64,000 nucleotides of DNA, from contig NW_004955427.1 in NCBI RefSeq assembly GCF_000276665.1, positions 1,951,947 through 2,015,946 on the forward strand. The letters are read 5' to 3'. The DNA comes from Chinchilla lanigera. Its lineage: Eukaryota > Chordata > Mammalia > Rodentia > Chinchillidae. The position numbers were made by a program, and so were the translations under genes. Positions 1 to 12,989 of this stretch are shown piece after piece (positions within the stretch are counted from its first letter, which is position 1; every line of letters begins with the position of its first letter). The notes under the pieces are model-generated. The model saw only the letters and a program-made list of their open reading frames with translations. It was not told the origin of the DNA and made no database searches.

Positions 1-420
1 TGTACTGTCAGGGGAAGAATGGCTTCCAGAGAGTCTCTGCAGGTTTTGTGCAAGGTCCTCCTGGTTTACAGCTTCCGAACGGCTTTCATGAACACAGTCC
101 ACTGGACCTCTGACTCCTCGGGTTTAGTCTGTATTCTCATGTTCTCAGAGTCCATGTTCACCAGCTGCTCTTCCCCTGACTCTGGACCTTTCTGGTTTTC
201 AATGTCAGGAGCAAGAGTGGCCCGTTGTATGGCATGTATTCCCGGGGGTTTCTCCATGTTTGAATGATTCAGGCACATCTGTGGGTGGGCATCTGCAGCC
301 GGTGCATGGTGGGCCAATTGTGTCAATGTTTGTCTGTGTCAAGGTAGTTCTCAATGAAGCAGTGGTGGCTGGCCTGAGGGCTGGCATGCAACAGCACTCA
401 CCACTCTGTGGCTTCCTGTG
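1..420. other. Unassigned sequence left of the CpG-rich repeat
   Basis: Moderately GC-rich sequence that I cannot match to a family. Both strands have short open frames, of which the minus frame at 66-326 is the longest on that strand, but none has a recognisable domain. It leads directly into the CpG-rich tandem repeat. If that repeat is an L1 5'UTR read on the minus strand, this part would be downstream UTR or the start of ORF1; the frame does not resemble L1 ORF1 closely enough to claim it. Confidence 0.3.
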
Positions 421-471
421 CACCAGAGCCCCTCCTCCCAGGTGCCCGTTAGGCTGGGGGCCGGGCCAAGG

Positions 472-832
472 GCCAGCGCTCCCCGCCCTGTGGCCTCCTG
501 GGCACTGGGGGCCCTCCCTCCGGGGGCCTACGAGGCAGGAAGCTAGCCAGCCGGAAGACTGGCGCTCCCCATCTGTGGCTCCCTGTGCGCCCGAAGCCCT
601 CCTTCCGGGGGCCTACAAGGCCGAGAGTGAGCCGCTGGTCCGAAGACTGGTGCTCCCCGCCCGAGGCTCCCCGTGTACCCGGGACCCTCCCTCCGGGAGC
701 CTACGAGGCAGGAAGCTAGCCAGTCGGAAGACCAGTGCTCCCCGCCCGTGGCTCCCTGTGTGCCGGAAGCCCTCCTTCCAGGGAACTACGAGGCTGGGAG
801 TGAGCCGCTGGTCAGAAGCCCGGTGCTCCCCC
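472..832. repeat. CpG-rich tandem repeat, four ~87-bp units in an A-B-A-B order
   Basis: Four units start near 472, 563, 651 and 736, each opening with a version of 'gctccccgcccgtggctccc' and carrying 'ccctcc(c/t)tccggg'. Units 1 and 3 continue with 'aggaagctagccag', and units 2 and 4 with 'gagtgagccgctggt', so the true period is a dimer of about 174 bp repeated twice. The block is strongly CpG-rich, unlike the AT-rich surroundings, and ends against L1 ORF2 sequence near 850. Tandem GC-rich monomers are known from rodent L1 5'UTR promoters, so an L1 promoter is a reasonable reading, but the ORF expected beside it was not recognised. Confidence 0.7.
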
Positions 833-849
833 GGTCTCTTTTCATTTAA

Positions 850-2337
<1,488 letters not shown>

Positions 2338-2350
2338 CAGCTCTATGATT

Positions 2351-2435
2351 GTTTTTTTTTTTTTTTTTTTGGTTTTGGTTTTTCTCCGGTACCGGGAATC
2401 GAACTCACGACCTTGTGCTTGCCAGGCAGGTGCTT
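2351..2435 (-). repeat. ID-type SINE, 5'-truncated
   Basis: A poly-T run is followed by 'ggtttttctccggtaccggg' and 'gccaggcaggtgctt', the reverse complement of the tRNA-Ala-derived ID body. The A-box end is missing, about 30 bases short of the copies at 30,530 and 53,380. An exact 13-bp duplication 'cagctctatgatt' at 2,338-2,350 and 2,436-2,448 brackets the element, so the truncation happened on insertion. Confidence 0.93.
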
Positions 2436-2448
2436 CAGCTCTATGATT

Positions 2449-3799
2449 CTTAATTCTCATGGCTGAGTCACATCTTGACTTCCACTCACTACTTCGTATG
2501 TTTCCATCAGCCTTCCAAGGCTCCCAACATTTCCAGCTCAGATGCGGGTGGAGGGGTGAGAATTTTACCTGTTTATTTTTAGAACATGGAAGTGTATGTA
2601 GATATTATCCACGTCGTTTTTTGTTTAGTGATTCCTTTGAAAGGCCTTCCCTGTTCACCAAATTTAAGAAGGCTCCCTGCCCCTGGTTTTCCCTCGTGTC
2701 ACCCCATGGTAGTTAGCATTGCACTACCACCATCAGTTGTGTTCTTACTCACTTTTAGACTTACAAGGTGTGATTGGAAACTATGATGAGTGTTCAAGTT
2801 AAAGAAATAATTACAGTGAAAGGTGCACTACTATGAGTCCGTCTTGTACTACTCCCTCTCACTTTGAACACACTTATCCTATCATTTTTTTCTAAAACAG
2901 TTCTGGGAGTTTTTTGGTATGTCTTTAGTTGTACTATTGTGGCTACCTCAGTGTTCTGAATCAATGAAACCATTTACCTTTCATGGTCATTTTGACTTTG
3001 AGAAACACCCAGAAGTCTCCCGGTGCCGTACCTGGTATACAAGGCGGCTGAGAAAACACTGATGCTTCTGTGAGCCTGCCTTTCTGTTGGGCACTTGGCA
3101 GTAGCATCTACCATATTTTTGATCATTCCTTGAAAAGATATAAAAGACGAGTTTTAGAACTGTTTTAGAAGGTGGCAAGAATGGTAGGATGAGTGTGTCC
3201 AAAGGGAGGGGAGTATTTTAAGGGCGGATTATTAGCAATATGTCTTAGCTGTAATAAGTTGTTTGAAACTTGAACATTTATTGTACATTTTAATCAGCCC
3301 CTCTACTTACTGATGGTTTGTCTCTCTCCACCAAGGACAATCTGGAAGGCAGTCTCTGCATTTAGTGCTGTATCTCCTGATCCTAGAGTAACACTCTGTG
3401 TTCAGTGATTCAGTGAATAAATGTCAAGGCTCCTCTCAATACCCTAGGCAAACTGCTGGGGAATGCAGATTTGGTGGGATGTTATTCCTCAACATTTCAT
3501 TTCTTAGTCTTCACATTAAACTTTAGTGTAAACCCTGATATTCGTGTAATTTGATGGAGTGAATATGGGTAGGTTAGAATTCATTCCACCTGTGATTCCA
3601 TTTTCGTTTTCAAAAAGCTCCGGAGACTATTACTTTCATTGTACTGTGAAAGCACGTCCGTTGGTCCATCGGAAGCCAACAGTCACAGCTGTATACAGGT
3701 TAAACAGCTCTTAGGTCCACTGTGATGTTAAGGCCCTGTATTCCCCTCCTCTCTCTAATTCCTTCTCTTTATGAATAAAACATTTAGTAATATAATATA
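2449..3799. other. Single-copy sequence without a recognised gene
   Basis: About 1.35 kb with ordinary base composition, no recognised repeat and no open frame with a domain. An acceptor-like tract ('tgtttatttttag') occurs near 2,570, but no matching donor or conserved frame follows within a normal exon length. I see nothing else to annotate. Confidence 0.5.
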
Positions 3800-3804
3800 T
3801 TGGG

Positions 3805-4283
3805 TACTATGGCTGTATCTAGATGTTCCCCCCAAGCCTCATGAAGTCATAGGTGGGGCTTTTCAGAAGTGTCTGGATGTAGACTGTGTGATGCTGGGGT
3901 TTAGTGTGTGATGCTAGCATTGAGAGTGTGTGATTACTAAATGACTCTTCTGATTGGTCTGGCATAATCCTGGGTATGGATAATGGGAAGGCCCACCGGC
4001 GGTGTGAGTGCTACCTGCCCTGAAGGTGTGCGGCCTGGGTAGGTTATAAGAGAAAGAGGGCTGCTGTCATTGCTTGCTGCTTGCTGCTTTTGCTGTCTCC
4101 TGCCTTCTGCTTTTCATGCCATGAGCTGTTTTTTCTCCTCTGCCATACCACCCTGCCTTGTACTGGAGTATGGACTCCAGGTATGGACTGAAACCACTAC
4201 GAACTGTGAGCCAAAATGAACCTCTCCTCCTTTAACTAGGTGTTGGACATTTCATCCTAGTAATGGGAAAGGTAACCAAGACG
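3805..4283 (+). mobile_element. MaLR-type solo LTR (479 bp)
   Basis: Shows the MaLR/MST-style landmarks in order: 'tactatggctgtatctagat', a 'cctcatgaag' block, and near the 3' end 'gtgagccaaaatgaacctc' (degenerate poly-A signal region) then 'ggtaaccaag'. An exact 5-bp duplication 'ttggg' lies at 3,800-3,804 and 4,284-4,288. The expected TG start and CA end are mutated to TA and CG. No internal region is present, so this is a solo LTR. Confidence 0.85.
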
Positions 4284-4288
4284 TTGGG

Positions 4289-5073
4289 TTCATGCTAATT
4301 CCGACTGGGAACTAGGATGCAGAAGCCTGCTGTACACTCAGCACTTTCCTTGTGTAGCAGTGTCCAGAGAAACTTGGAGCTGGTTCATTTCTACTCTTTT
4401 GTGTCCTGTCTCTTTCAGGGACCTGAAAGCAGAAAGGACAAAAGTGAGAGAGAGCGCCTGAGGTTGGAGGTAAGATCACACAAGTCATCGGGGGACGGAA
4501 GGAGCTCTGCGCAGGAAAAACAGCGAGAGGCATGCGTTGCTCCTGTGGCTGAGAAAAAGGCCTGAGTAGGACTTTTTTCTGCATAATGATGACAAGTACC
4601 CTTATTCCTGTGCGCTGCAGTTCACCATCTCAGGACGGCAGGATGACAACTGCGTAAGGGCACCCGCAGTTGCGGGCTGACTCCAGTGGGAACGGGGAAG
4701 GACTGCTTCTCAAGACAGCTTGCGTGGTACTCCAGTTACTTCTGGCATCTTGCTTGAGGCTGTAGTCTGCTTTCTAACCTTTTCATGCGGATAGGAAGCA
4801 TAAAAGCATTTTCATAGAACAAAGTAATTTTTGAAAATGTAAAAATACTCTTTTTAAAGAGCCACCCACATATCTTTACCAACTCTCCTTGCATGTGAAC
4901 CTTAAAATTTTAAATAAAAGCCTTTGGTGTGACTCTTTTTTATTTCCTTATTAGAAGTAACTATGTAAGTTTGTCTAATGACCATCCTTTAATGAGAACT
5001 GGTAATTAACATGCCAAATAGTAGTGCAAACGCATTACCTAAGATAATTCTTATCACTCGGAAGTGGGACTCT
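4289..5073. other. Single-copy interval holding a candidate exon
   Basis: No repeat family is recognised. Its one notable element is the exon-like segment annotated separately at 4,419-4,469; the rest reads as intronic or intergenic sequence. Confidence 0.5.
4419..4469 (+). other. Candidate 51-bp internal exon
   Basis: A pyrimidine tract ending 'gtcctgtctctttcag' (AG at 4,417-4,418) precedes it, and 'ggttggag|gtaaga' gives a good donor at 4,470. The length is 17 codons and only one frame is open, reading GPESRKDKSERERLRLE: highly charged and helix-prone. The other two frames contain stops. Splice signals and phase are seen directly; that it is a real exon is inference. I do not recognise the parent gene, and a chance combination of splice-like sites cannot be excluded. 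Confidence 0.35.
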
Positions 5074-5655
5074 GCGTTAGTCAGAGTTCTCCAGAGAGAC
5101 AGAAGCAAAGGAGATAGCAGCAGAGAGGGGGGCAGGGAGAGGAGGAGGGGAAGAGGGGAGGGAGATGGGGGGATTGAATAGAGGAATTAGCTCACATGAC
5201 TACAGAGGCTAACAAGACCCATGGTAGGCTTTCTGTAAGCTGAAGAACCAGGAAGACTGTAGTACGGCTCAGGCCAACTCCAAAGGCCTTAGAAACAGGG
5301 AAGCTGCTAGTGTAATGTTCACTCCAAGGCCAAAGTCATGAGAACCTGTGAGTAGGAAGCTCTCTGAGCACAAAGCCTGGAGAACTTGGAGTTCTGATAT
5401 CCAAGAGCAAGGAAAGGAAAATGTCCTAGCTCCAGGAGAAGGTGGGAGTTGTAGGGGGGAGAGAGAGAGAGGGAGAGGGAGAGGGAGAGAGAATGAATTC
5501 AGTTTTCCTCTGCTTTCGCTCTGTCTGGCCCAGTCAGTCGGATGGCACTCATCCGCATTAAGTAGGAGCAGATTCTCCCTACTTAGCACAGTGACTCAGA
5601 TACAAATTTCTTCCGGAAACACCTGTATAAGCACACCCAGAAATACTGCTGTACC
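5074..5655 (-). mobile_element. ERVL/MLT2-like LTR
   Basis: Begins with 'gttagtcagagttctccaga', the reverse complement of the conserved 3' end of MLT2-type ERVL LTRs, and continues through 'gaattagctcacatgac' to 'ggaaacacctgtataagcac' near the far end. It contains a purine-rich expansion (5,100-5,172) and a (GA)n tract (5,457-5,494). It directly abuts a MaLR LTR on the right, which probably truncated its U3 end. Family assignment is from remembered landmarks. Confidence 0.65.
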
Positions 5656-6118
5656 TGGTGTGGCTTGTGTGTACATGTCCACCCAAAGCCTCGTGAACCT
5701 GTAGGCAAGACTTTTTGGAGGTAGCTGGATCTAGGATATGTGCGTTTGGATTAAGGGTGTGTGACTATGAGTTAAGAACACGATGATTAAAGTAGTCCAC
5801 TGAATGGTTCAGCTCAGATCTGGGTGTTTATAATTGACAGGTCCACCTGGTGTGGGTGGCACCATCCAATAAGCTTGTAGCCTTGACTGGGTACCCGAGA
5901 AAGGAACGTTTGATACTTCTCGCTGCTTTCTGCCTACCTTGCCATGGCAGTACCATGAACTGTTTCTCCTCTGCCATGTCCCTTTGTCATGCTGCCCTGC
6001 CTTGGAGCCAGCCAACTATAGTCTGAAACCTCTACAAACTCTGAGCTAAAATAAACCTTTCCTCCTTTAACTTTGGGTATTGGTTATTTTGTCTCAGCAA
6101 TAAGAAAATCCCTTAATC
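5656..6118 (+). mobile_element. MaLR-type LTR
   Basis: Same family as the LTRs at 3,805 and 39,394: 'tggtgtggcttgtgtgtac' at the start, 'ccctgccttggagccagcc' and 'gagctaaaataaacctttcc' (poly-A signal AATAAA) near the 3' end, and 'ttattttgtctcagcaataa' at the end. A clean target duplication was not found, so the ends are approximate. Confidence 0.8.
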
Positions 6119-6301
6119 TAACCAAGCTGACCACAAATACTAGCTGTCACAGATCTGTTCTTCTCTGGTTGAAGAAATTGAAGCCTAGAAAAGTTCTGTA
6201 GCTTTTCAATGTGGTGGCAGAGTTAGGGCTAGAGTCTACTCATTCTGATGCTAATACTCATTCTTCTCATGTGGCCAAGGTCTCTGTGTCCTTATTGATT
6301 G

Positions 6302-6445
6302 ATTGATTGAGACAGGGTTTGACTGTATAGCTCAGGGTGTCTTTGAATTCACTATGTAGCCCAGGCTGGCCTCAAAGTTACAGTGATGATCCTGTCTCAG
6401 CCTCCCAAGTGCTGGGATTACATGTGTGTGCCAAAACACCTGGCT
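6302..6445 (-). repeat. B1-type SINE
   Basis: Reads 'gagacagggtttgactgtat', then 'ctatgtagcccaggctggcc', 'cctcccaagtgctgggatta' and 'cacctggc'. It is the reverse complement of B1, preceded by a short (TGAT)n run. It is more diverged than the copy at 1,006. Confidence 0.88.
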
Positions 6446-6784
6446 GCATTTCCCTGTAGCAGTGAATCCCAGGTTAGAAATGTGTGATGTACATGTGAAT
6501 GATTGTATGTGAATGAGAAAAGCATGATTACATGGGTGTAGACTGATTCTCTGAGGTCAGCTTTATGGTCTGGGTTTTAACTTTATGAGATCATATTCCA
6601 TAACTATTTTTTCCTAGACAGAAGATACTAAAACTCTCTAATACTTTCCATGTTTATCTTTTGTCTTTATCTTGGATCTTCAAATGCTTAAGGGCAACTT
6701 GATTCTCCACTTTGTGAAAAATAGAATCTTCCAAATCCAGTACTCATAGCTAATTTGTAATTGATTGTTTATGCAAGACATTTA

Positions 6785-9700
6785 CCTTACATAGATAGTA
6801 GAAAGAAGGGAAAGGAGGCACACCCCAGCCCAGGTGGGACCAGTGACCCCACACCCCAGCAGGGTGCACACTGGGCAGGTGGGACCAGCAGAGAGGAAAC
6901 GTCCAAGACAGCACTGGAAATATGAGCCAGCAGCTGGTGAGTTAGATGAACCAGCACTGTGCTTCAGCATGGAGGCACATAGAATATAAAGGGGTGGGTA
7001 GGGCTGTCCGTTTATATCAGAGAGCTCAGGGAGAACTCCAGCAAGAGAAGACCAGTCCCAGCTTCCACATCCAGAGGCCAAGATCAGCCCCATAACCAGC
7101 ACAAATCCCACTGCAAACTTGGCTGAAGTGTATAACACCTTTCTAGGGTCTGATTTGGACCAACCACAGAACTGTGGGCACCAGAGGAATTTTACTACTT
7201 TTATGTCTCTGTTTGATTGGCTTTCCTTTTTCTGTCCAGTTGGATTTTTGATGTTGTTTTGTCTTGTTTTGGTTTGTGTGGTTTTTCTTTTCCTTTTCTT
7301 TTCCACAAATTAAATTTCTTACCTTTTTGTTTTCTACTCATCTTTTTTCTCTCTTTTTTTACTTTTAAAGAGAATAATAAAAAGAGAACAATAGCAAAAT
7401 ATCAATAACATAGACAAAAATGAAACAATGCAAAAATAATAAAAATGATACAGAGTTTCAGAACAAAATGATAGAAACTAACAGTGGTCATTATATTACA
7501 TATTGCTGTCTTCAGCAAAGTTGCTCAGATTACCAGATGTAAGAATGAAAGACTGATCAAACCATTAAAGGAATAAAAAAAATAAAAAAAATTAGAAATG
7601 ATGCAGAGTTTCACTAGACAAGATGGTAGAAATTCACCAATGGTTGTTATATTGCCTATTGTTGGTCTTCAAATTACTTGTTCAGATTACCAGATATAAG
7701 GATGCAAATTGATCAAAAAGAAAAAAATTAGGCATTAACTGTTCCTTTCAATAAATCATTAGATATCAGGAATACAGTTATCACAGCTATCCTTCTATAT
7801 ACGTATATATATATATTTTCTATTGTTTCTTTTTCTCCTTTCCTTCACCCCAATTGTTCCTTCCTTTGAGCAGTTTCTTTCCTTTTCATAATATCTATTG
7901 TACATTTTGGGTTTTATTTACTCTCTCAGGTTCTTACAGTTGGGAGAAATACAATGTTCACACATGTGGGTCGAATGTATTTCACTAATGAGTATGGTCT
8001 CTAATTGCATCCATTTACCTATAAAAGCCTTGAGTTTATCTTTTTTTTAATAGTTGAGTAATACTCCATTGTATAAAAATACATCTTTTTTATCCATTCC
8101 TCAGTTGATGGGCATTTGGGTTGTTTCCAAGATTTAGCTATAACAAATTGTGCTACTATAGACCTGGATGCACAGATATTGCTGTAGTATGATATTTTTA
8201 ATTATTCTGGGAAAATATTGAAAAGGGGAATAGCTGGGTTAAGTGGGACTTCCAATCCTAGTTTTGTGAGGAATCTCCAGACTAATTTCCACTGTGGTTT
8301 CATCAATGTACACTCCCACCCCACAGCTTCTCCAGCATTTGTTATTGGTTGATATCTTGATGATAGCCATTTTTTCTGGGGTGAGATGAAATCTCAGTGT
8401 TGTTTTAACTTGCATTTCTTGAATGACCAATGATGTTGGACATTTTTTCATATGTTTATTTGCCATTAGTATTTCTTCACTGAGAAGTGTGTATTCATCT
8501 TACATGCCCAGTTTTGGATTAAGTCTTTGAATTTTGGGGGCCTGATCTTTTAAAATTCTTTGTATGTTCTAGATAGAGGTCCTTTGTCTGAGCAGCAGTT
8601 GGCTAAAGTTCTTTTCCTAATTTGTGGGATTTCTTTTACTCTGTTGGTGTTTTCTTTTGATGTGCAAAAACTTTTCAATAAGATGAGATCCCAGTTGTTG
8701 ATTCTTTGAAGTATTTCCCATGCAGCTTGGTTTTTGTTCATGAACTCTCTGCCTACCCCTGTGTCTTCAAGATTTTTTCTTACTTGATTTTATGATACTT
8801 TCATGTGAGTAAACATTGTCTCTTCTCCTTCTAGTTCATTTCAATACTCCTTTGCTTTCCCTTCCCTTCTCTCTGTCCTGTGTCCTCCAGGTTCCAAAAA
8901 CTTGGGTGATCATCCTTGGCTCTTCAGCATTACTCCTACTCTACTTGACCTCTTGTCCCTGATCCCTCCTAAACCTCATCTTGTCCCCTGTCCCTCTTAA
9001 AAATAACAGGATAAAAATCACTCCATTAAATGGAAAATCAATGCATACAACTCAAAATGAAAGTCAAAGGATGCAAAACAATACTCCACACCACAGGAAC
9101 TCAGAAAAGCAGGGTAGTTATTCTATCTGCAGACAATATGAACTTTAAGCAAGACTAATCAAAAGAGGCAAGAAGGTCTCTACATAGTTGTTAAGGGAAA
9201 ACTACAAGAAGAAGAGATAACAATAATAAAAATATATGCCCCAAATATCAACTACATAAAACAAATATTAACAGACATGAAAAATCAAATAACCAATAAT
9301 ACAATTATCATGGGGGACTTAATACCCTATTCTCACAATTAGATAGCTCAACTAGATAAAAAAAAATCAACAAAGAAATATCAGAACTATCCCAGTCTGT
9401 GAACAAATGGACTTAGTACATACCTAAAAAGTGTTCTATCCCACAGCATCAGAACACAGTTCTTCTCAACTGCACATGGTACATTCTCCAAACTAGACCA
9501 CATATTAGCCCATAAAACATGTTTAAGTAAATACAGAGGAATTGAAGTCATCCCATGCATATTATCTAATCATAGTGCAATGAAATTGGAAATAAATGGC
9601 AAAAGAAACCACAAAACTACATAAGCACATGGAAATTAAATAACACCCTCCAGGAAACCAATGGGTCACAGAGGAAATTAAAAAAGAAATTGACTAGTAT

Positions 9701-10535
9701 TGACAATTAAGCAATAATGCTGATACAACATAGTGGAACTTATGGGATGCAAGAAAGCAGTCCTGAGAGGGAAATTAATCAGGAAATCAGAATGAAACAA
9801 ACAAACAGCCTAATATTGAAACTCAAACTTCTAGAAAAACAACAAATACACCCAAAACTTGTACAATAGAAGAAATTATAAAGATAAGAGCAGAAATTAA
9901 TGCAATTGAGACTAAGAAAACAATACAAAGAATCAAGGAATCAAAGTTGATTCTTTTAAAATTGATAATCCCCCTCGGCAACCTCATCAATAGATGAAAG
10001 AAAAGACTCCAATTCAAGCAGTTGCATTGAGAAAGATGAAATCACAGTGGATCCTGTGGAAATCCAGAAGATCATTGATACCTGCTTTGTGAACTTGCAC
10101 TCTAATAAGATGGAAAACACAGAAGATATGGACAGATTCTTAGATATGCATGAATTACCAAAATTGAGTCAAGAAGACATAATCCAGTAATTTTAATAAT
10201 TAATAATCCAATAACTCAGTAATCCAATAACTCAATAATCTCAGTATTCCAGTAATATCAGTCAATGAAATTGAAATGTAATTAAAAACTTAGCAACACA
10301 TAAAAGCCCAGGTTTTGATGGATTCACCAGTGAATTCTACAAGCAATTTAGAGAACTAATGTCATTAATGTTGACATGCTTTAATGAAATTGAAGGGAAA
10401 GCAATACTTCCAAAATCATTCCTAAAAGCAAGCATTACCTTGATACCCAAACCAGAGAAGGATTGAAATAGTAAAGAGAGCTAGAGGCCAATCTCCCTAA
10501 TGAACATAGATGCAAAAATCCTCATGGGGTTTTGC
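6785..10535 (+). mobile_element. LINE-1 (plus strand), 5'UTR joined to ORF2 with ORF1 deleted
   Basis: The segment 6,785-7,345 is L1 5'UTR: 'acatccagaggccaagatca' and 'cacagaactgt' also occur, reverse-complemented, in the 5'UTR of the minus L1 near 21,100. The element is interrupted by another L1 (7,345-8,775), resumes at 8,776 with more 5'UTR (shared phrase 'aacttgggtgatcatc', also near 20,520 in reverse), then passes at about 9,030 straight into ORF2 endonuclease sequence. ORF1 is missing. ORF2 runs to the RT region and stops at 10,535, where a minus-strand L1 begins. No frame is open. Confidence 0.8.
7345..8775 (-). mobile_element. LINE-1 3' end (5'-truncated) inserted in the plus-strand L1
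   Basis: Corresponds, in the same orientation, to 11,200-12,470 of the long L1: 3'UTR at the left, then the last ~400 codons of ORF2 (for example 'NNWDLILLKSFCTSK' on the minus strand at 8,550-8,741). Frames are broken by stops. The surrounding L1 resumes on the far side, so this is a later insertion; the target duplication is blurred by T-rich sequence. Confidence 0.82.
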
Positions 10536-11640
10536 GAGAGTGGTGATAGTGGACATCCTTGTCTTGTTCCCGATCTTAGGTTGAAAGCTTTCAGTGTTTG
10601 TCCATTTAGTATGATGTTGGCTGTTGGTTTGTCATAGATGGCTTTTATCAGGTTGAGGTACAGACCAGTTATTCCAATTTTCTGTAGAGTTTTTATATGA
10701 ATGAGTGTTGGACTTTGTCAAAAGATTTTTTGGCATCTTTTAAGATCATCATATGATTGTTGTCTTTGGCTCTGTTGATACGGTGTATTACATTTATTGA
10801 TTTACGTATGTTAAGCTATCCCTGCTTTCCTCTAATGAATCCCATTTGGTCATGGTGTATAATCTTTTTGGTTAGGTTTTTCTCTGGTTTTGGTGCAGGG
10901 TAATACTTGCCTCCAGGAATGAGTTAGGAAGAATTACTTTCCTTTCAATCTCATTAAAGACTTTGAGATGTATTGACATTAAATCTTCTCTAAATTTCAT
11001 GTAGAATTCACTGTGAACCCACCAGGACCTGAGATTTTCTTTGTTGGTAAGTTTTAAATTACATTTTTAATCTCATTGCCTGATGTTGGGTTATTCAGAA
11101 TTTTTATATCTTCTTGATTCAGCTTTGGTAATTCATATGTATTTAAGAATTTGTCCATTTTTTCTGTGCTTTTCATCCTATAAGAATTTTTTAAAATTTA
11201 TTTTAAAAATAATAGAAGGAAAAATATTAACAAACAGACATCCATTTACAAAATAGTAAAAGAACAATACAAGCAATACTGAATTACAAAGTGGTAGGAA
11301 ATTAACAATTGTTGTTGTATTACATATTGATATCTTTAAAGTGGTTCCTCAGAAAAACAAATAGACACATGCAAGATTGATAAGATAATTAATCATTGAC
11401 TATTCCTTTCAGTTAAGCAATAGAAGTCAGTAGTACAACTATGTCAGCTATCCTGTAAATACATACATACATAATTTCCTCTTCTTTCTTTTCTCTTTTC
11501 CCTCATCCCGGTTGCTCTTTACTATGGAGGAGTTTCCTTTCATTTCACAATGTCTATCATACCTCCTAATTTTTATTTACTCTTTCAGATTCTTACACTA
11601 GTGAGACAATCCATTTCTTACACCTGCAGGTCTGGTTTAT

Positions 11641-12573
11641 TTAACTTATGAGTATGGTCTCCTGTTGTGACCATTTGCCTGTAAAAGCCTCAAGTTTATC
11701 TTTCTTTATAGCTGAATAATATTCCATTATATAAAAGTACCACAATTTTTTTATCCATTCCTCAGTGGATGGACATTTGGGTTGCTTCCACAATTTAGCA
11801 ATTACAAATTGCACTGCTATAAACATGGGTGCACATATATCTCTGTGATATGATGTTTTCAGATCTTCTGGGAAAATACCTAGAAGGGGAATAGCTGGGT
11901 TGAATGGGACCTCTAGTTCTAGTTTGCTGAGGTATCTCCACACTGATTTCCACAGTGGTGTCACCAGTCTGCATTCCCACCAGCAGTGGAGAAGGGTTCC
12001 TATTTCTCCACAGCCTCGCCAGCATTTGTTATTAGTTGATTTCTTAATGATAGTCATTCTTACTGGGGTAAAGTGGAATCCCACTGTTGTTTTAATTTGC
12101 ATTTCCTGAATGACTAATGATGTTGAACATTTTCTCATGTATTTACTTGCCATTTGTATATCCTTATCTGCGAAGTATGTATTCATCTTAGCTGCCCATT
12201 TTTGGATTGGGTCTTTGAATTTGGAGGGGCTGAAATTTTTTAATTCTTTATATGTTCTAGATAGAAGCCCTTTGTCTGAGGGACAATGAGTTAAAATTTT
12301 TTCCCAATTTGTGGGTTTTCTTTTTACTGTGCTGGTGATATCTTTAGAAGTGCAGAAACTTTTCAGTAGGATGAGATCCCAGTTGTTGATTCTTTGAAGT
12401 ATTTCCTGTGCCATTTGGTTTTTGTTCATGAACTCTCTGCCTACCCCTATGTCTTCAAGGTTTTTACCTACTTTCTCTTCCAATAGATTTAGTGTTTCTG
12501 TTTTAATCTTGAGATCTGTGATCCATTTTGACTTGAGATTCATGCATAGTGATAGACTTGGGTCTATTTTCAA
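11641..12573 (-). pseudogene. L1 ORF2p C-terminal region (310 codons still open)
   Basis: An open stretch covering the domain after the reverse transcriptase and the C-terminal cysteine region: residues near the middle read 'NNWDLILLKSFCTSK', and later '[18 protein letters not shown]', the typical Cys-rich pattern of L1 ORF2p. It ends with the family's usual C-terminus and a stop at 11,641. Upstream the frame breaks before the RT core, so it is the tail of a broken gene and not an independent gene. Confidence 0.85.
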
Positions 12574-12989
12574 TCTTTGGCAGGTGACAAGCCAATTTTT
12601 CCAGCATCAGTTATTAAAGAGGCTATCTTTCTTCCAGTGAGTTTGTTTGGCCCCTTTATCAAAGATTAGGTGGCTGAGTGTGTTTGTGGTTGTGGCTGTA
12701 TCTTCCAATCTGTTCCATTGATCCTCAGGTCTGTTTTTTAGCCAGTACCAAGTTGATTTTATGACAGTAGCTTTGTAGTATAATTTCAGGTTAGGGATTG
12801 TGATTCCACTTGACTTGTCTTTGTTGCCCAGGATTGCTTTTGCTATTCTGGATCTCTACTGGTTCCAGATGAATTTAAGGAATGTTTTCTCTAGATCTGT
12901 GAGATATGCTAATGGTATTTTAATGGGAGTTGCATTGAATCTGTGCAACAATTTTGGTAGTATGGCCATTTTCACAATGTTGGTTCTTT

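Noticed and set aside
6782..7306. 174-codon minus frame with hydrophobic segment as a gene
   Set aside because: The DNA is L1 5'UTR (shared with 21,000-21,240 in reverse); the frame is antisense to it.
11641..12573. 310-codon open frame as a host gene
   Set aside because: It is the L1 ORF2 C-terminus, collinear with the rest of a broken L1.
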